The notes: generated by a model from the letters alone, not told the origin. Positions 14,777-22,451 are shown, counted from the stretch's first letter. The stretch: DNA of 24,169 nucleotides from Armatimonadota bacterium (GCA_011773575.1 WVXJ01000043.1:9083-33251); one strand, 5' to 3'. Numbers and translations: made by a program.

Positions 14777-15625
14777 ATGCCAAGCAAGGCCAAGAAAGCA
14801 AGTGCACGCAAAACCGCCAAGGCGCCCCTTCGAGAGCGTGTGATGAAGGGTGTGCCCGATGACCTGTGGGTGAAGTGCACAGGCTGCTCCACAATGCTCT
14901 ACAGCAAGGAACTGGAGCAGAGTCTAAAGGTGTGCCAGAAGTGTGGATACCATCTCAGGCTTTCCGCGGAGGAGCGTATCAGGCTGCTCGTGGATGAGGG
15001 AAGTTTCCAGGAACGCGACACTGACCTTACTACCCAGGACCCTCTGTCTTTTCCCTCCTACAAGAAGGATATCGCGCGCTACCGGAAACAGACCGGGTGC
15101 GCCGACTCCATGGTTTGGGGAGAGGCGACCATTGGCGAGAGGGCGATCATTCTGGGTGTCAGTGAGTTCGGCTTCATGGGCGGAAGCATGGGCTCGGTCA
15201 TGGGTGAGAAGGTCGTTCGCGCGGCCGAGGAGGCCGCCATCAAGCGGCAGCCGCTGGTTCTTGTATGTTCCGGCGGTGGAGCCAGGATGCATGAAGGGAT
15301 AATTTCACTGATGCAGATGGCAAGAACCACAGCCGCAATGGCACGCCTAGCCGATGCCAAAGTTCCTTACATCGCCATCTTCGCGGATCCCATGTTGGCG
15401 GGCATTGCCGCCTCCTTCGCTTTTATTGCTGATATCATCATCGCCGAGCCCGGCGCCATAGTCGGTTTTGCCGGCCCGCGCGTAGTTGAACAGGCCTATC
15501 GAATCAAACTCCCTCCCGGCAGTATGACCGCGGAATTTCATTTGGCTCACGGTATGGTGGACATGGTGCTGGCCCGGAGGGAGATAAGGCCCATGCTTGT
15601 CCGTCTGATGAACATACTTAGATGA
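14777..15625 (+). CDS. accD: Acetyl-CoA carboxylase carboxyltransferase beta subunit
   Basis: The 282-residue subunit has the N-terminal four-cysteine zinc ribbon (Cys34, 37, 53, 56: CTGC and CQKC), followed by the crotonase-like carboxyltransferase domain with GVSEFGFMGGSMGSVMGEK, CSGGGARMHEGI and AEPGAIVGFAGPRV. With AccA it transfers the carboxyl group from carboxybiotin to acetyl-CoA, making malonyl-CoA for fatty-acid synthesis. The N-terminus has a lysine/alanine-rich extension of about 20 residues. The ATG has only a G-run (14762-14766) ten bases upstream as ribosome site. It diverges from pheA, with 74 bases between the two starts, and accA follows 31 bases downstream in the same operon. 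Confidence 0.96.
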   Translation: MPSKAKKASARKTAKAPLRERVMKGVPDDLWVKCTGCSTMLYSKELEQSLKVCQKCGYHLRLSAEERIRLLVDEGSFQERDTDLTTQDPLSFPSYKKDIARYRKQTGCADSMVWGEATIGERAIILGVSEFGFMGGSMGSVMGEKVVRAAEEAAIKRQPLVLVCSGGGARMHEGIISLMQMARTTAAMARLADAKVPYIAIFADPMLAGIAASFAFIADIIIAEPGAIVGFAGPRVVEQAYRIKLPPGSMTAEFHLAHGMVDMVLARREIRPMLVRLMNILR

Positions 15626-15656
15626 ACGCAGGAACCCTCGAAGACCTCGGAGGATC

Positions 15657-16619
15657 ATGAATCGCTGGCTCCCATTTGAAGAACCTCTGCGTGAACTGGA
15701 GGAACAGATCGTGGAACTGGAGCGTTATACCGCTGCCAAGGGTATGAACCGCTCCCGGGAAATCGCAGCCCTTCGTACTCGCCAGGAAGAACTCACCCGG
15801 GAGATTTTCTCCCGCCTCTCACCTTGGGACAATGTGCAGTTGGCCCGCCACCCTGAGAGACCTTATGCTCTCGACTATGTCTCCGCGGTGCTGGCGGATT
15901 TCGTAGAAATCCACGGTGATCGCCGCTTTGGAGACGATCCTGCCGTAATTGCCGGGATGGGCCTGTTGGAGGAGCGTCCGGTCGTCGTGGTGGGTCATCA
16001 GAAAGGGCGTGATCTCAAGGAGCGCCAAGCGCGCAACTTCGGCTCCGCCCGGCCTGAGGGCTATCGAAAGGCCCTGCGGGCGATGAAACTGGGCGAGAAA
16101 TTGGGCTATCCGGTTATCAGTTTTGTGGACACACCCGCGGCCGACAGCCGCCCCGAATCTGAAGAGAGAGGGATCTGTGAATCCATCGGACGGAATCTCG
16201 CAGAGATGTCAACACTTCGCACCCCCGTTCTGGTCGTAATCATCGGCGAGGGCGGCAGCGGAGGCGCCATTGCGTTGGCACTGGGTGACTGGATAATGAT
16301 GCTGGAACACTCGGTCTATTCTGTGATTCCCCCTGAATCCTGTGCCGTCATCCTTTCCGCTTTTGACAGAGATGCCAGCCGCGGGCCGGAGGCCGCAGCG
16401 GCCCTTCGGCTGAGCGCCCGGCAGACACAGGAACTGGGTGTGGTGGACGAGGTTTTGGATGAACCACTCGGAGGGGCTCACCGCAATCCTGATGCGATGG
16501 CCTCTATCATCAAGGAAACACTCATCGAGCGCCTGGACGGCCTTTGCCAACTGGATACTGAAGAACTCCTCCAGCGCCGCTACGAAAAATTCCGCCGCAT
16601 CGGCAGTTTCGGAACCTAG
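15657..16619 (+). CDS. accA: Acetyl-CoA carboxylase carboxyltransferase alpha subunit
   Basis: The 320-residue protein is full length for AccA, the partner of AccD in the carboxyltransferase heterotetramer. It has the N-terminal helical region (LRELEEQIVELE), the family landmarks HPERPYALDY and FVEIHGDRRFGDD, the KGRDLKERQARNFG segment, the FVDTPAADSRPESEERG substrate region and the GEGGSGGAIALALGD oxyanion loop (197-211). CGGAGGA four bases before the ATG is a strong ribosome site. The accD-accA order on one transcript ensures matched subunits; the biotin carboxylase and biotin carrier genes (accC, accB) are not in the window. Two strong hairpins lie in the gap downstream. Confidence 0.97.
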   Translation: MNRWLPFEEPLRELEEQIVELERYTAAKGMNRSREIAALRTRQEELTREIFSRLSPWDNVQLARHPERPYALDYVSAVLADFVEIHGDRRFGDDPAVIAGMGLLEERPVVVVGHQKGRDLKERQARNFGSARPEGYRKALRAMKLGEKLGYPVISFVDTPAADSRPESEERGICESIGRNLAEMSTLRTPVLVVIIGEGGSGGAIALALGDWIMMLEHSVYSVIPPESCAVILSAFDRDASRGPEAAAALRLSARQTQELGVVDEVLDEPLGGAHRNPDAMASIIKETLIERLDGLCQLDTEELLQRRYEKFRRIGSFGT

Positions 16620-16650
16620 CGCTGATTTAAGGAATGCGACTGAAGAGCTT

Positions 16651-16681
16651 CTGGGGGACGAGCCAGCGGCTCGTCCCCCAG
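16651..16681. terminator. Perfect 14-bp hairpin downstream of accA
   Basis: CTGGGGGACGAGCC and its exact complement are separated by a three-base loop (AGC). It lies 32 bases after the accA stop. There is no T-run after it, so a classical rho-independent terminator is uncertain; RNA-end protection or a palindromic repeat family are alternatives. Confidence 0.5.
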
Positions 16682-16894
16682 ATTCAGCCTTCGTAGCCGA
16701 GGGCTACCACGGCGAAGTAGGCCCCCCTTACCCGCGTTTCATAGTTACTGAAGAAGATTAATGTTTGCACTAGAACTCCGCAGCGTGAGTAGGAGGTGAA
16801 GGGATGATGCGCAGTAGGTAAATATGAAAACCAAGAAACAAGGGCGGATTGTTCGCAGCGTATACGTCAGTACCGAGAAAACCGGGAGGGGAGT

Positions 16895-16925
16895 CTGAGG
16901 GGGAAACCGGTGGCTTCCCCCTCAG
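16895..16925. terminator. Perfect 11-bp hairpin downstream of ribF
   Basis: CTGAGGGGGAA and its exact complement flank a nine-base loop (16906-16914). On the minus strand it lies about 35 bases after the ribF stop. As with the other hairpin no T-run follows on either strand, so the terminator call rests on position and stem strength. Confidence 0.45.
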
Positions 16926-16959
16926 GAAGTTGCGGTCTCAATACGGGAGTATTCAAGTG

Positions 16960-17937
16960 CTATTCGCTTGAAAAGTGTTTTCCCATTACCTCGAGGGCTT
17001 GCTTGGTATCCTGGGCCATCTGCCGGACGAGTTCTTTGGAACTGGAAAACGTGATATCTCCGCGCAGGCGGATGAAGAAGTGGATGCCCAGATTCTTTTC
17101 GTCTAGTTGCATCTTCTTATCGCAGATGTGGGCCTCGATGAGACGCTCTCCCGGGCCGAAGGTCGGCCTGCTTCCGATATAGACGACGGCCGTGTGACCC
17201 TGGGGATGATTCAACATACTCTCCCCGGCCTGCATCTTATCATCACCTATACTTACTACACATGCATACACCCCATCCGGCGGCAGAGCCTTATCCGCCG
17301 GAGGCCGCAAGTTGCCGGTGGGAAAGCCCAGTTTCCGGCCGCGGCCGGTTCCGGTGACCACCGGTCCTGATAGTTGGTAGGGCCGGCCCAGCATCTTTGC
17401 TGCCTTTCCCATGTCGCCGGAAAGCACCGCCTGCCTTATTGCGGTACTGCTGACTATCTCGCCTTCCCGCTCAATCTCCTCCATCACTTCGACATCAAAA
17501 CCCATCTCCTCTCTGAGCATCATGAGAAAGCAGGCATTGCCTTGGCGGCCTTTTCCAAAGGCGAGTTCCGGCCCTGCCACAATATGTTTCGCGCGTAACT
17601 TACCTACGAGGATATGCTTTACAAAATCGCGCGCGGACATATTCGCCAGCGCCTGTTCAAAGCGCGCCACCACTGCGATCCTTAGGCCAAGTTCTTTGAA
17701 CAGTGCCAGTTTCTCTTCAGTGCAGGTGAGGAGTGGGGGGCCGCCCTTGGGGGAGAGGATTACTTCAGGATGAGGATCGAATGTTAAGACCAGAGATGTC
17801 AATCCCCGTGCGCGGGAGATATCTACAACAGAACGCAAGAGGCGTTGATGCCCCACATGCACGCCATCGAAGACGCCCAAAGTAAGGCAGCATTCCTCCT
17901 TGATATCTAAGGATTGAAGATCAAAGAATGACTTCAT
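16960..17937 (-). CDS. ribF: Bifunctional riboflavin kinase / FAD synthetase
   Basis: The enzyme makes FMN from riboflavin and FAD from FMN. The N-terminal FMN adenylyltransferase domain carries the nucleotidyltransferase motif GVFDGVHVGH (about 21-30), TFDPHPE and SSTAIR. The C-terminal riboflavin kinase domain has GRGRKLGFPTGNL, VVYIGSRPTFG and IEAHICD. I place the start at ATG 17937, which gives 325 residues and begins just before the conserved strand; the open frame reaches 18003 but would overlap truB. GAGGAAG precedes this ATG at short distance. It lies eight bases... immediately downstream of truB on the same strand, the common truB-ribF arrangement. The usual LYGK segment near the C-terminus is less recognisable here. 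Confidence 0.94.
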   Translation of the reverse strand: MKSFFDLQSLDIKEECCLTLGVFDGVHVGHQRLLRSVVDISRARGLTSLVLTFDPHPEVILSPKGGPPLLTCTEEKLALFKELGLRIAVVARFEQALANMSARDFVKHILVGKLRAKHIVAGPELAFGKGRQGNACFLMMLREEMGFDVEVMEEIEREGEIVSSTAIRQAVLSGDMGKAAKMLGRPYQLSGPVVTGTGRGRKLGFPTGNLRPPADKALPPDGVYACVVSIGDDKMQAGESMLNHPQGHTAVVYIGSRPTFGPGERLIEAHICDKKMQLDEKNLGIHFFIRLRGDITFSSSKELVRQMAQDTKQALEVMGKHFSSE

Positions 17938-17944
17938 GGCTTCC

Positions 17945-18838
17945 TCAACCGCACAGCACGATTTCCGGTGCCAGAGACAGCCCCGCTTTCTTGCCGATTC
18001 CAATCATCTCTTCGCCGTAGACACGGAAGAACTCCTGCTCCGCTGAGGGTATTTCCGCCACTGTGGAGCCCTGGCAAAACCGCGCGGCCTGCTCGGTATT
18101 CAGCCGGATCTCAGGGAGATGACCCAGCGGCCAGTCAATTGGAAGCAAGGCTGAAGCAAAGTCAGCCTGGAGTTCCTCCAGTGTATGAGTATCCTCGAGC
18201 CGAAAAGGGTGTACTTCCTTTCTTATCAGAAGACCCACATGTGCGCCGCATCCGAGCGCTTTTCCTATATCAGCGCAGAGAGAGCGGATGTAGGTCCCTC
18301 CTGAGCACGATACCTCCAACAGCGCAGTAACCGGTGGTCCGCTTCGGTAGTCCAGCAGTCGGAGTTCATGGATATCCACCTGCCGCGCAGGCAGGTCGAA
18401 ATCTTCTTTCCGTTGCGCCAACCTGTAGGCGCGTTTTCCCTGATAGTGGACGGCCGAGAACTTCGGCGGTCTTTGCTCAATCCTACCGGTGAACCGGGGG
18501 AGTATCTGTTCCAAGTCGGCGAGAGACGGCGCGGCGTCACTCTGTCCGACTATGGCGCCCTCCGCATCGAGTGTATCTGTCTCTATTCCCAGGACTATCT
18601 CACACACATAGGTCTTGTGGTTCTTCCCCGCGAAGCGAGAAAGCCTGGTCGCCTTTCCCAGACAAAGGGGCAATACTCCTGAGGCGCCTGGGTCCAGTGT
18701 GCCGATGTGCCCGACTTTGGTGGAGGGCCGCCGCCCGACAAGCCTCCTGACGAAGTCCACGACATCGTGGGAGGTCATGTCCGGTGGCTTCAGGACATTC
18801 AGCCAGCCATGGAAGGGTTGTGTGTTTGGCGCAGCCAT
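17945..18838 (-). CDS. truB: tRNA pseudouridine(55) synthase
   Basis: The 297-residue enzyme converts U55 in the T-loop of tRNAs to pseudouridine. The catalytic aspartate is Asp49 in GHIGTLDPGASGVLPLC, and other family landmarks are visible: GWLNVLKPPDMTSHDVV, KTYVCEIVLGIETDTLD, RPPKFSAVHYQGKRAYRLAR-like (here RLAQRKE) and CSGGTYIRSLCADIGKALG. The C-terminal part matches a short TruB C-terminal domain. The ATG has GAAGAAG just upstream. It is followed by ribF with only seven bases between them, and lies 81 bases downstream of a proline tRNA gene on the same strand. No strong separate promoter was found in between, so tRNA-Pro, truB and ribF may share a transcript. Confidence 0.96.
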   Translation of the reverse strand: MAAPNTQPFHGWLNVLKPPDMTSHDVVDFVRRLVGRRPSTKVGHIGTLDPGASGVLPLCLGKATRLSRFAGKNHKTYVCEIVLGIETDTLDAEGAIVGQSDAAPSLADLEQILPRFTGRIEQRPPKFSAVHYQGKRAYRLAQRKEDFDLPARQVDIHELRLLDYRSGPPVTALLEVSCSGGTYIRSLCADIGKALGCGAHVGLLIRKEVHPFRLEDTHTLEELQADFASALLPIDWPLGHLPEIRLNTEQAARFCQGSTVAEIPSAEQEFFRVYGEEMIGIGKKAGLSLAPEIVLCG

Positions 18839-18919
18839 CTTCTTCGGAGTGGATTTCTACCGCTCGTGTTATGGGTCAGGGACATGGGAAACAGCGCCGT
18901 CGCGGTTACAGCGGCTAAA

Positions 18920-18994
18920 TCGGGACGGCCGGATTCGAACCGGCGACCCCCGGCCCCCCATGCCGGTGCGCTAACCAAGCTGCGCCACGTCCCG
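18920..18994 (-). tRNA. tRNA-Pro (anticodon GGG)
   Basis: The 75-base cloverleaf on the minus strand has a CGGGACG/CGTCCCG acceptor with the C1-G72 pair typical of bacterial tRNA-Pro, D-stem GCGC/GCGC, anticodon stem CCGGC/GCCGG with loop ATGGGGG, and T-arm GCCGG-TTCGAAT-CCGGC. The discriminator is A. CCA is not encoded. It reads CCC and CCU. Confidence 0.95.
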
Positions 18995-19017
18995 AGAACA
19001 GGAAAGCAACAACGTGG

Positions 19018-19046
19018 ATTATACTCCCAGCCTCGGGCCAAGTCAA
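19018..19046 (-). promoter_or_regulatory. Promoter for tRNA-Pro(GGG)
   Basis: On the minus strand TTGACT (19041-19046) and TATAAT (19018-19023) are separated by 17 bases, a near-perfect sigma-70 consensus, 23 bases upstream of the tRNA. It may also serve truB-ribF. Confidence 0.75.
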
Positions 19047-19096
19047 TCAGTCCCTCTATTCGGAGCTTCGTCCAGAGTCCAAAGAGGCTTCTTCCA

Positions 19097-19125
19097 TTGA
19101 CCTTGTTGACTGGATATACTAGAAT
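19097..19125 (+). promoter_or_regulatory. Promoter for tRNA-Pro(CGG)
   Basis: TTGACC (19097-19102) and TAGAAT (19120-19125) with a 17-base spacer lie 31 bases before the plus-strand tRNA. It diverges from the other tRNA promoter, with about 50 bases between the two -35 boxes. Confidence 0.7.
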
Positions 19126-19156
19126 CTGGTTGGATAGACTGGAACACTGAGAAAAT

Positions 19157-19231
19157 CGGGGTGTAGCTCAGTTTGGTTAGAGCGCACGGTTCGGGACCGT
19201 GAGGTCGGCAGTTCAAATCTGCCCACCCCGA
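19157..19231 (+). tRNA. tRNA-Pro (anticodon CGG)
   Basis: The 75-base cloverleaf has acceptor CGGGGTG/CACCCCG (C1-G72), D-stem GCTC/GAGC, anticodon stem CACGG/CCGTG with loop TTCGGGA, T-arm GGCAG-TTCAAAT-CTGCC and discriminator A. CCA is not encoded. It reads CCG. Its 3' half has a decayed copy at 22044-22092. Confidence 0.95.
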
Positions 19232-19328
19232 TTCTGTTCTCTCCTATTCCTCGCGAGGGTACCCCCTCTTATTTGCCTCCCCGGCCTGGCAGGACACTTC
19301 GCTGCGTTTAAGGCTTGATCTTATTCTG

Positions 19329-21938
19329 TTATAATCTCGCCAGTTCAGCATTGGCATTGGAAAGGTCGGTGCGATAGTCGTTGTTGTCGGGGGCGAGTTC
19401 AACCGCAATGGCCAATTTTTCAACTGCCTTCAACAGTATCGCGCGTTTGGCGTCCTTTTCTTGAGATAGACGCCGTTGTTCACGCAGGAAACTTCGACCG
19501 AGAGTGTGATGCAGACGCGCGCTGTGAGGGTATTTTTCAAGGCCGCGACGGAGTATCTCGCGTTCTTGCTCGCTGACTGAAAAGATTTGAGAAAGCTCAA
19601 TATAGGCAGTCTCGCAATCGGGCCCCTTCTCCAACAATTCATCGCCCGTTCTACTGAAAAGAGAAGGAAAGTAGTAATCCAGGATCTTGTCAGCCTTCTC
19701 CATATCGCCCAACTGCATGCTGCAAAATGCGCTCAGCAGAGTGGCCCACTTGGGCAAGGCGGTGCGCAGGTCTCCGCCGATGCCGCTGGCTTTGCAGAGA
19801 TCCAAGGCGGAGGCATAGTCGCCTCGCCAGTACTCGATGTCTGCCAGTCTCATGAGCACTACTCTTGATGGGCGCGGCACATTCTCCACTATCCAGCGCA
19901 GTTGTTCCTCTCCTTTACAAGCATAATCGAGGTAACCGGCAGCGGAAATGGGGTACTGCTGAATCAGGCTCCAGCATTTCTCCTCGAAGGCTTCTTCTCC
20001 ATGCATCCGCTTGGTGAGAGAGGCGATGTCACCAAGATATCGGCCAAGACCCTGGCTGGCGGGGAAACTGGCTACCAGACGCTCATGTAGTTCCAGCGAC
20101 TCCTGCAATCTGCCATCGGCTTTCTCTGCCTTCGCAAGCCTATACAAGAATCGCTCTTCAGCGGGAGTTCCCTGCAGGTTCTTCACAAGGCTGTAGCCCA
20201 GTGTCCTTCCCTTCCCGCGGAAGACCCAATCATTGTATAGTGGCTTGAGTGCAGCGAGGAATTCATCGTCGTTCTTGTCGCCTGATGCCAGAAGCCGCTC
20301 CATGACGGTTTCGGCCTCTTCATGTTCGCCGAGCATTATCATTTGCTTAATCATTTCCACGCGCAGTTGGGTGCCAAGTTCCTTGGCGGCGAATCTTTCC
20401 GCTGCGCGCGCCGCACGCAGCGCCAACTGTCTGTCATCATCGGTGGGCCGCCAACCGTGACGGGCGTATTTACCAACAGAATAGGTTGCCTCCAGCGCGG
20501 CAAGAGTTACCAGGGTTTCATGTATCATCGCATTATCGCGGCAGCCCGCGATGGCCAAATTGGCGAACACTTCCAGCGCCTCTTCACGGTGGCGCAACCA
20601 CCGCAGTGACTTTCCCTGCCACCAGCGTGCCCAATCGGGCACGGTCACGTCTGTCTTTGCCTTCCACTCATGTGCGGAAGCGTAAGCCTTTTCTGCCTTT
20701 TCCCAGTCTCCCTGGTAGTAGTAGATGTCCCCACGCTTGAATAAGGCATCGTATTTGGCGGCAGGGGAGGAAGCCGCAGCAATCTCGCGGTCCAGGGTTC
20801 TTAGATCCGCGCGGTACTCGATCGCCAGATAGCGCCTCGGCGCGAGGTGGAATGACTGATACTCAGGCGGATCCATGTGTATGTCCCAGTTCAGATGATT
20901 GCCACGCAGGAATAGCTCTTTGGTGTGAGGCTTAAAGAGGACATTGATGCCCAGAGGCTCGGTGATTTCGGCAGGAAGCATGACTTCATCGCCTTTCGCT
21001 TCCGGCGCGGCCGAGAGTGTTATCTCGCGCTCTCCCAAGAAGGCTTTACGGCTGCCTACCTGGCAGCGGATTGTCAGCGGGCCCCGCTTCACGGTGAAGG
21101 TTCCAGCGGCCGCGTCCCATTCGGGCTTGCAGACCCGTCCGTAGTAGAACGTCTTCGACGAAATCAGGGCAGTTTTACCGCGCACCAACGGAGGATGACC
21201 ATGGTACTCCCTGTCTCTGCCCAGCGGGTCCCTGTAAACGACTTTCAGCCCAGAGGGGTTGAAAGTGATTCTGACATCCTCATCTGGCTCGAAGTTCTCC
21301 AGCACCAGCCTATAGCCTGAAGGCGTCCTCTCGAATCCCGCCGGCTCCAGAGAAATCACCTGATCGGGCTCCATGTCCACAAGATTGACATCAATCTCCG
21401 CGTGCCCGATGGAACCCTTCCAGTGCGCTCCCGTTCTCAAGACATAAATGAAGGTGTCTTTATAGAGCGATGGCGAGGGCATCGAAAGGTCTCGTTGGGT
21501 TCTATATCTAACCCGCACTCTGCGCTGGCTGCCTTTGGGAAAGGCAACCTTCCAGTAATAGAGGTGTTCTGCAAACGCTTCCGTTTGGCGCTGTACTTCG
21601 ACCTTGTTGCCCTCCACCCAGGCCTCGAAGTCACGCATGGGCGATCGCCCAAAACGGTGGGCCGGAAAGCCCATGACTTGCTCGCATGTCTCGCCATCAT
21701 TCCGGAAGATGAAGTCTGCGCCGACTTCGGCCGACATGGGTGAGAGGGTGATGATCACCCTCTCCCACACCATGCGGATGGAGTCGTTGTCAACCGGCTG
21801 CAGGCTGTCGCCTACCCAGGCCAGCGGCTCGCCGTCGGCGAGAAGGGGAGGCGCACTGACAGCTGTCGCCAACACAGAGACCAGAATGAGGAAAAGAACC
21901 AGACTATTGTTTGCAAAGACGCGGCATATTGTCTTCAT
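19329..21938 (-). CDS. Exported multidomain TPR protein of unknown function
   Basis: I place the start at ATG 21938, where GAGGAG lies seven bases upstream and a clear signal peptide begins (hydrophobic 11-28, cleavage likely after AVSA); the frame stays open to 22007. The mature part of this 869-residue protein has three regions. First is an all-beta region (about 50-230: VIITLSPMSAEVGADFIFRNDGE) resembling DUF4424-type domains. Next is a segment (about 285-345) like the copper-amine-oxidase N-terminal domain, with VGSRKAFLGEREITLSAAPEAKGDEVMLPAEI. Last is a long helical array of tetratricopeptide repeats (about 390-869: YYYQGDWEKAEKAYASA, SARLHHTLGRSFLRE). No catalytic motif is seen. A periplasmic or cell-surface scaffold is an inference. 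It is flanked by tRNA-Pro and its decayed 3' copy. Confidence 0.8.
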   Translation of the reverse strand: MKTICRVFANNSLVLFLILVSVLATAVSAPPLLADGEPLAWVGDSLQPVDNDSIRMVWERVIITLSPMSAEVGADFIFRNDGETCEQVMGFPAHRFGRSPMRDFEAWVEGNKVEVQRQTEAFAEHLYYWKVAFPKGSQRRVRVRYRTQRDLSMPSPSLYKDTFIYVLRTGAHWKGSIGHAEIDVNLVDMEPDQVISLEPAGFERTPSGYRLVLENFEPDEDVRITFNPSGLKVVYRDPLGRDREYHGHPPLVRGKTALISSKTFYYGRVCKPEWDAAAGTFTVKRGPLTIRCQVGSRKAFLGEREITLSAAPEAKGDEVMLPAEITEPLGINVLFKPHTKELFLRGNHLNWDIHMDPPEYQSFHLAPRRYLAIEYRADLRTLDREIAAASSPAAKYDALFKRGDIYYYQGDWEKAEKAYASAHEWKAKTDVTVPDWARWWQGKSLRWLRHREEALEVFANLAIAGCRDNAMIHETLVTLAALEATYSVGKYARHGWRPTDDDRQLALRAARAAERFAAKELGTQLRVEMIKQMIMLGEHEEAETVMERLLASGDKNDDEFLAALKPLYNDWVFRGKGRTLGYSLVKNLQGTPAEERFLYRLAKAEKADGRLQESLELHERLVASFPASQGLGRYLGDIASLTKRMHGEEAFEEKCWSLIQQYPISAAGYLDYACKGEEQLRWIVENVPRPSRVVLMRLADIEYWRGDYASALDLCKASGIGGDLRTALPKWATLLSAFCSMQLGDMEKADKILDYYFPSLFSRTGDELLEKGPDCETAYIELSQIFSVSEQEREILRRGLEKYPHSARLHHTLGRSFLREQRRLSQEKDAKRAILLKAVEKLAIAVELAPDNNDYRTDLSNANAELARL

Positions 21939-22043
21939 GGCAGTCTCCTCGCTTTTCCATTTGTTCTCTGTCTCGGTAAGGCCAGAGGGAAGTCGAAAGC
22001 ACCGCACACTATCTACTTAGACAACGCTTCTGTACTCCCTGTC

Positions 22044-22092
22044 GCGCCGATTCGAGACTGTAAGGTTGGCATTTCAGATCTGCCCACCCCGA
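22044..22092 (+). pseudogene. Decayed 3' half of a proline tRNA
   Basis: This stretch aligns without large gaps to the anticodon arm, variable loop, T-arm and acceptor 3' strand of the intact tRNA-Pro(CGG). TTCGAGACTG replaces TTCGGGACCG, and CAGATCTGCCCACCCCGA replaces the T-arm/acceptor end. About 7 of the last 44 positions differ, mostly G-to-A or C-to-T. The 5' half is not recognisable. It has the same orientation as the intact gene and lies about 2.85 kb away. Confidence 0.75.
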
Positions 22093-22235
22093 TTTTCGCC
22101 AATTTACTCGAGAATAGCCCCTCCTGAGCCCTTCGTTGAGCCACGAATCCCCCCTTTCTGTGTCTAAACGGTCGTTGCTCATTTTGCCTTAATGCTCATG
22201 GAATATAGAACTTGGAGCAAAAAAGCCCCTTAAAT

Positions 22236-22330
22236 TGCAGACGGTGCAGTGACAAGGCAAACCTCTCGCAAGGGTGGGACGCAAAGCCACGGGACCCACG
22301 CGGTCAGCCGGGCTGCCAAACGACCGTGCT
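22236..22330 (+). ncRNA. Cyclic-di-GMP-I riboswitch aptamer (GEMM-I)
   Basis: The sequence closely follows the class I c-di-GMP aptamer: AAGGCAAACC (22254-22263), a stem closed by a GCAA tetraloop (GNRA, as in known aptamers), GGGACGCAAAGCC (22275-22287), a second hairpin with GACC/GGTC, and the conserved 3' segment AGCCGGGCTGCC (22306-22317). P1 can close by ACGGT (22241-22245) with ACCGT (22323-22327). One T-T mismatch is present in the first stem. It lies upstream of a secreted glycoside hydrolase and on the same strand, so the hydrolase is presumably controlled by the second messenger. Confidence 0.9.
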
Positions 22331-22446
22331 TTCAAGAGGAATCCTCTTGAAATGCGTTTCCTTTGGCCCCCTCTGTGTGATTGCGAGAGCCTTGAGGGAT
22401 TCTGGACAATCACGCGCTAGCAACCGTCCTAATTGGGCAAAGGAGA
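22331..22446 (+). promoter_or_regulatory. Putative expression platform of the riboswitch
   Basis: A hairpin with arms TTCAAGAGG (22331-22339) and CCTCTTGAA (22343-22351) follows the aptamer directly. Further on TTTCCTTTG (22357-22365) can pair with CAAAGGAGA (22438-22446), which contains the Shine-Dalgarno of the downstream gene. No T-run follows the hairpin, so control of translation is more likely than termination. This is inference. Confidence 0.45.
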
Positions 22447-22451
22447 TTGAA

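Larger units (their letters stand above)
16620..16959. other. 340-base gap between convergent accA and ribF
   Basis: No convincing gene is present. The gap holds two perfect inverted repeats (16651-16681 and 16895-16925). Between them AGGAGGTG (16791-16798) lies seven bases before an ATG (16804) that encodes only five residues. Two bases after its stop, a 24-codon basic frame follows (16824-16898, MKTKKQGRIVRSVYVSTEK...). It might be a peptide gene, but its end lies inside the second hairpin and nothing supports it further. Confidence 0.4.

Noticed and set aside
14703..14894. Extended pheA start
   Set aside because: It would overlap the divergent accD start; the extension resembles no chorismate mutase, and a good ribosome site precedes ATG 14702.
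16438..16761. Frame of 107 codons extending past the accA stop
   Set aside because: The first half is antiphase within accA; the rest runs through the 14-bp hairpin and has no start signal of its own.
17938..18003. Extended ribF start
   Set aside because: It would overlap the end of truB, and the extra cysteine/arginine-rich residues are not part of the family.
19157..22092. Active genomic island or prophage between the tRNA and its partial copy
   Set aside because: There is no integrase, excisionase or phage gene, and the partial copy is too decayed for a working attachment site. Only a past event remains possible.
22189..22413. Minus-strand frame of 74 codons
   Set aside because: It lies antisense to the riboswitch aptamer, whose conserved bases explain the sequence better.
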